Shown piece by piece: positions 63,699 to 64,000 of a stretch of 64,000 nucleotides of DNA. Origin of the DNA: Limnohabitans sp. T6-5 (GTDB lineage Bacteria; Pseudomonadota; Gammaproteobacteria; Burkholderiales; Burkholderiaceae_C); the NCBI RefSeq assembly GCF_003063315.1, contig NZ_NERV01000003.1, forward strand, positions 186,001-250,000. Direction: 5' to 3'. The translations under genes and the position numbers were made by a program. Below the pieces are notes generated by a model that saw nothing but the letters and a program-made list of their open reading frames with translations, was not told the origin of the DNA and ran no database searches. Positions within the stretch are counted from its first letter, which is position 1. Each line of letters starts with the position of its first letter.

Positions 63699-64000
63699 TT
63701 ACTTGACGGCGCCAAAGGTCAGGCCTTGCACCAATTGCTTTTGGCTGAACCAGCCGAAGACGACGATGGGGGCAATCGCCATGAGGGACGCGGCCGACAG
63801 CTTGGCCCAGAACAGGCCTTCGGGGCTGGAGTAGCTGGCGATCAATGTGGCCAGCGTGCCGCCCTTGGCGGCCGTCAGGTTCAGGCTCCAGAAGGCTTCG
63901 TTCCAGCTGAGCACCAGGCACAGCAAACCGGTGGAAGCCAGCCCGCCCAAAGCCAGCGGCAGCAGCACCATGCGCACTTCTTGCCAGAGCGTGGCACCGT
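63699..64000 (-). CDS. Polyol ABC transporter inner-membrane permease, C-terminal part (5' end outside window)
   Basis: Only the last 100 or so residues are visible, in a frame open to the window end. The EAA-loop region GATLWQEVRMVLLPLALGG and the C-terminal FSQKQLVQGLTFGAVK are those of MalG/SmoG/MtlG-type permeases. Three hydrophobic helices are visible. The stop TAA is at 63699-63701. It lies just upstream of the ATPase gene. The second permease and binding protein genes presumably lie further right. Confidence 0.9.
   Translation of the reverse strand, partial: GATLWQEVRMVLLPLALGGLASTGLLCLVLSWNEAFWSLNLTAAKGGTLATLIASYSSPEGLFWAKLSAASLMAIAPIVVFGWFSQKQLVQGLTFGAVK

Overview
The window is GC-rich DNA that looks like a betaproteobacterium of the order Burkholderiales, probably Comamonadaceae. 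This is inferred from GTP-dependent pckG, a fused indolepyruvate ferredoxin oxidoreductase with a divergent Lrp gene, a Rieske oxygenase, YebC and a pentitol ABC-transport operon; no 16S rRNA is present to confirm it. I found no tRNA, rRNA, CRISPR array or phage genes.

Layout. (1) 1-1217 is the 3' end of one large repeat adhesin. (2) 1979-35047 is a single uninterrupted gene for an 11,022-residue protein. It begins with tandem bacterial Ig-like domains and ends in four long modules, each with exactly seven FG-GAP repeats followed by RTX glycine-rich repeats. (3) 35050-42030 is rich in short palindromic repeats. It holds a small unknown gene, a REP-associated tyrosine transposase (RAYT, 36483-36992), a MurU-like nucleotidyltransferase, a Rieske oxygenase and yebC. 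(4) 42149-56558 is mostly housekeeping: a CBS-domain pair, DAHP synthase, Lrp, indolepyruvate oxidoreductase, a DadA-like oxidase, a thioesterase, pckG, an EamA transporter, a small membrane protein, a LysR regulator and a metallophosphoesterase. (5) 57874-64000 is a minus-strand pentitol operon: ABC permease, ATPase, ribitol dehydrogenase-like SDR, D-arabinitol dehydrogenase, AraC regulator and xylulokinase.

The feature that ties the window together is a family of about 28-base palindromes present in more than 60 copies, almost all between genes. Each has a GTAG (or GCAG) foot, a GTCGG/CCGAC outer stem, a one-base T/C bulge, a 4-bp inner stem and a three-base loop. Two forms exist, called here y (inner stem ACTC/GAGT) and z (inner stem GGTC/GACC), and the stem differences are compensatory. 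The forms alternate in opposite orientation, as in BIMEs, and have been amplified into three long arrays with periods of about 163, 124 and 123 bp, each with its own spacers. The RAYT sits inside the first array. The hairpin-plus-GTAG design is what this transposase family is known to recognise, so I read the set as an active or recently active RAYT/REP system.

In the pentitol operon, ribitol and D-arabinitol would enter by the ABC transporter and be oxidised to D-ribulose and D-xylulose; xylulose would then be phosphorylated by XylB. Lrp probably controls the divergent indolepyruvate oxidoreductase.
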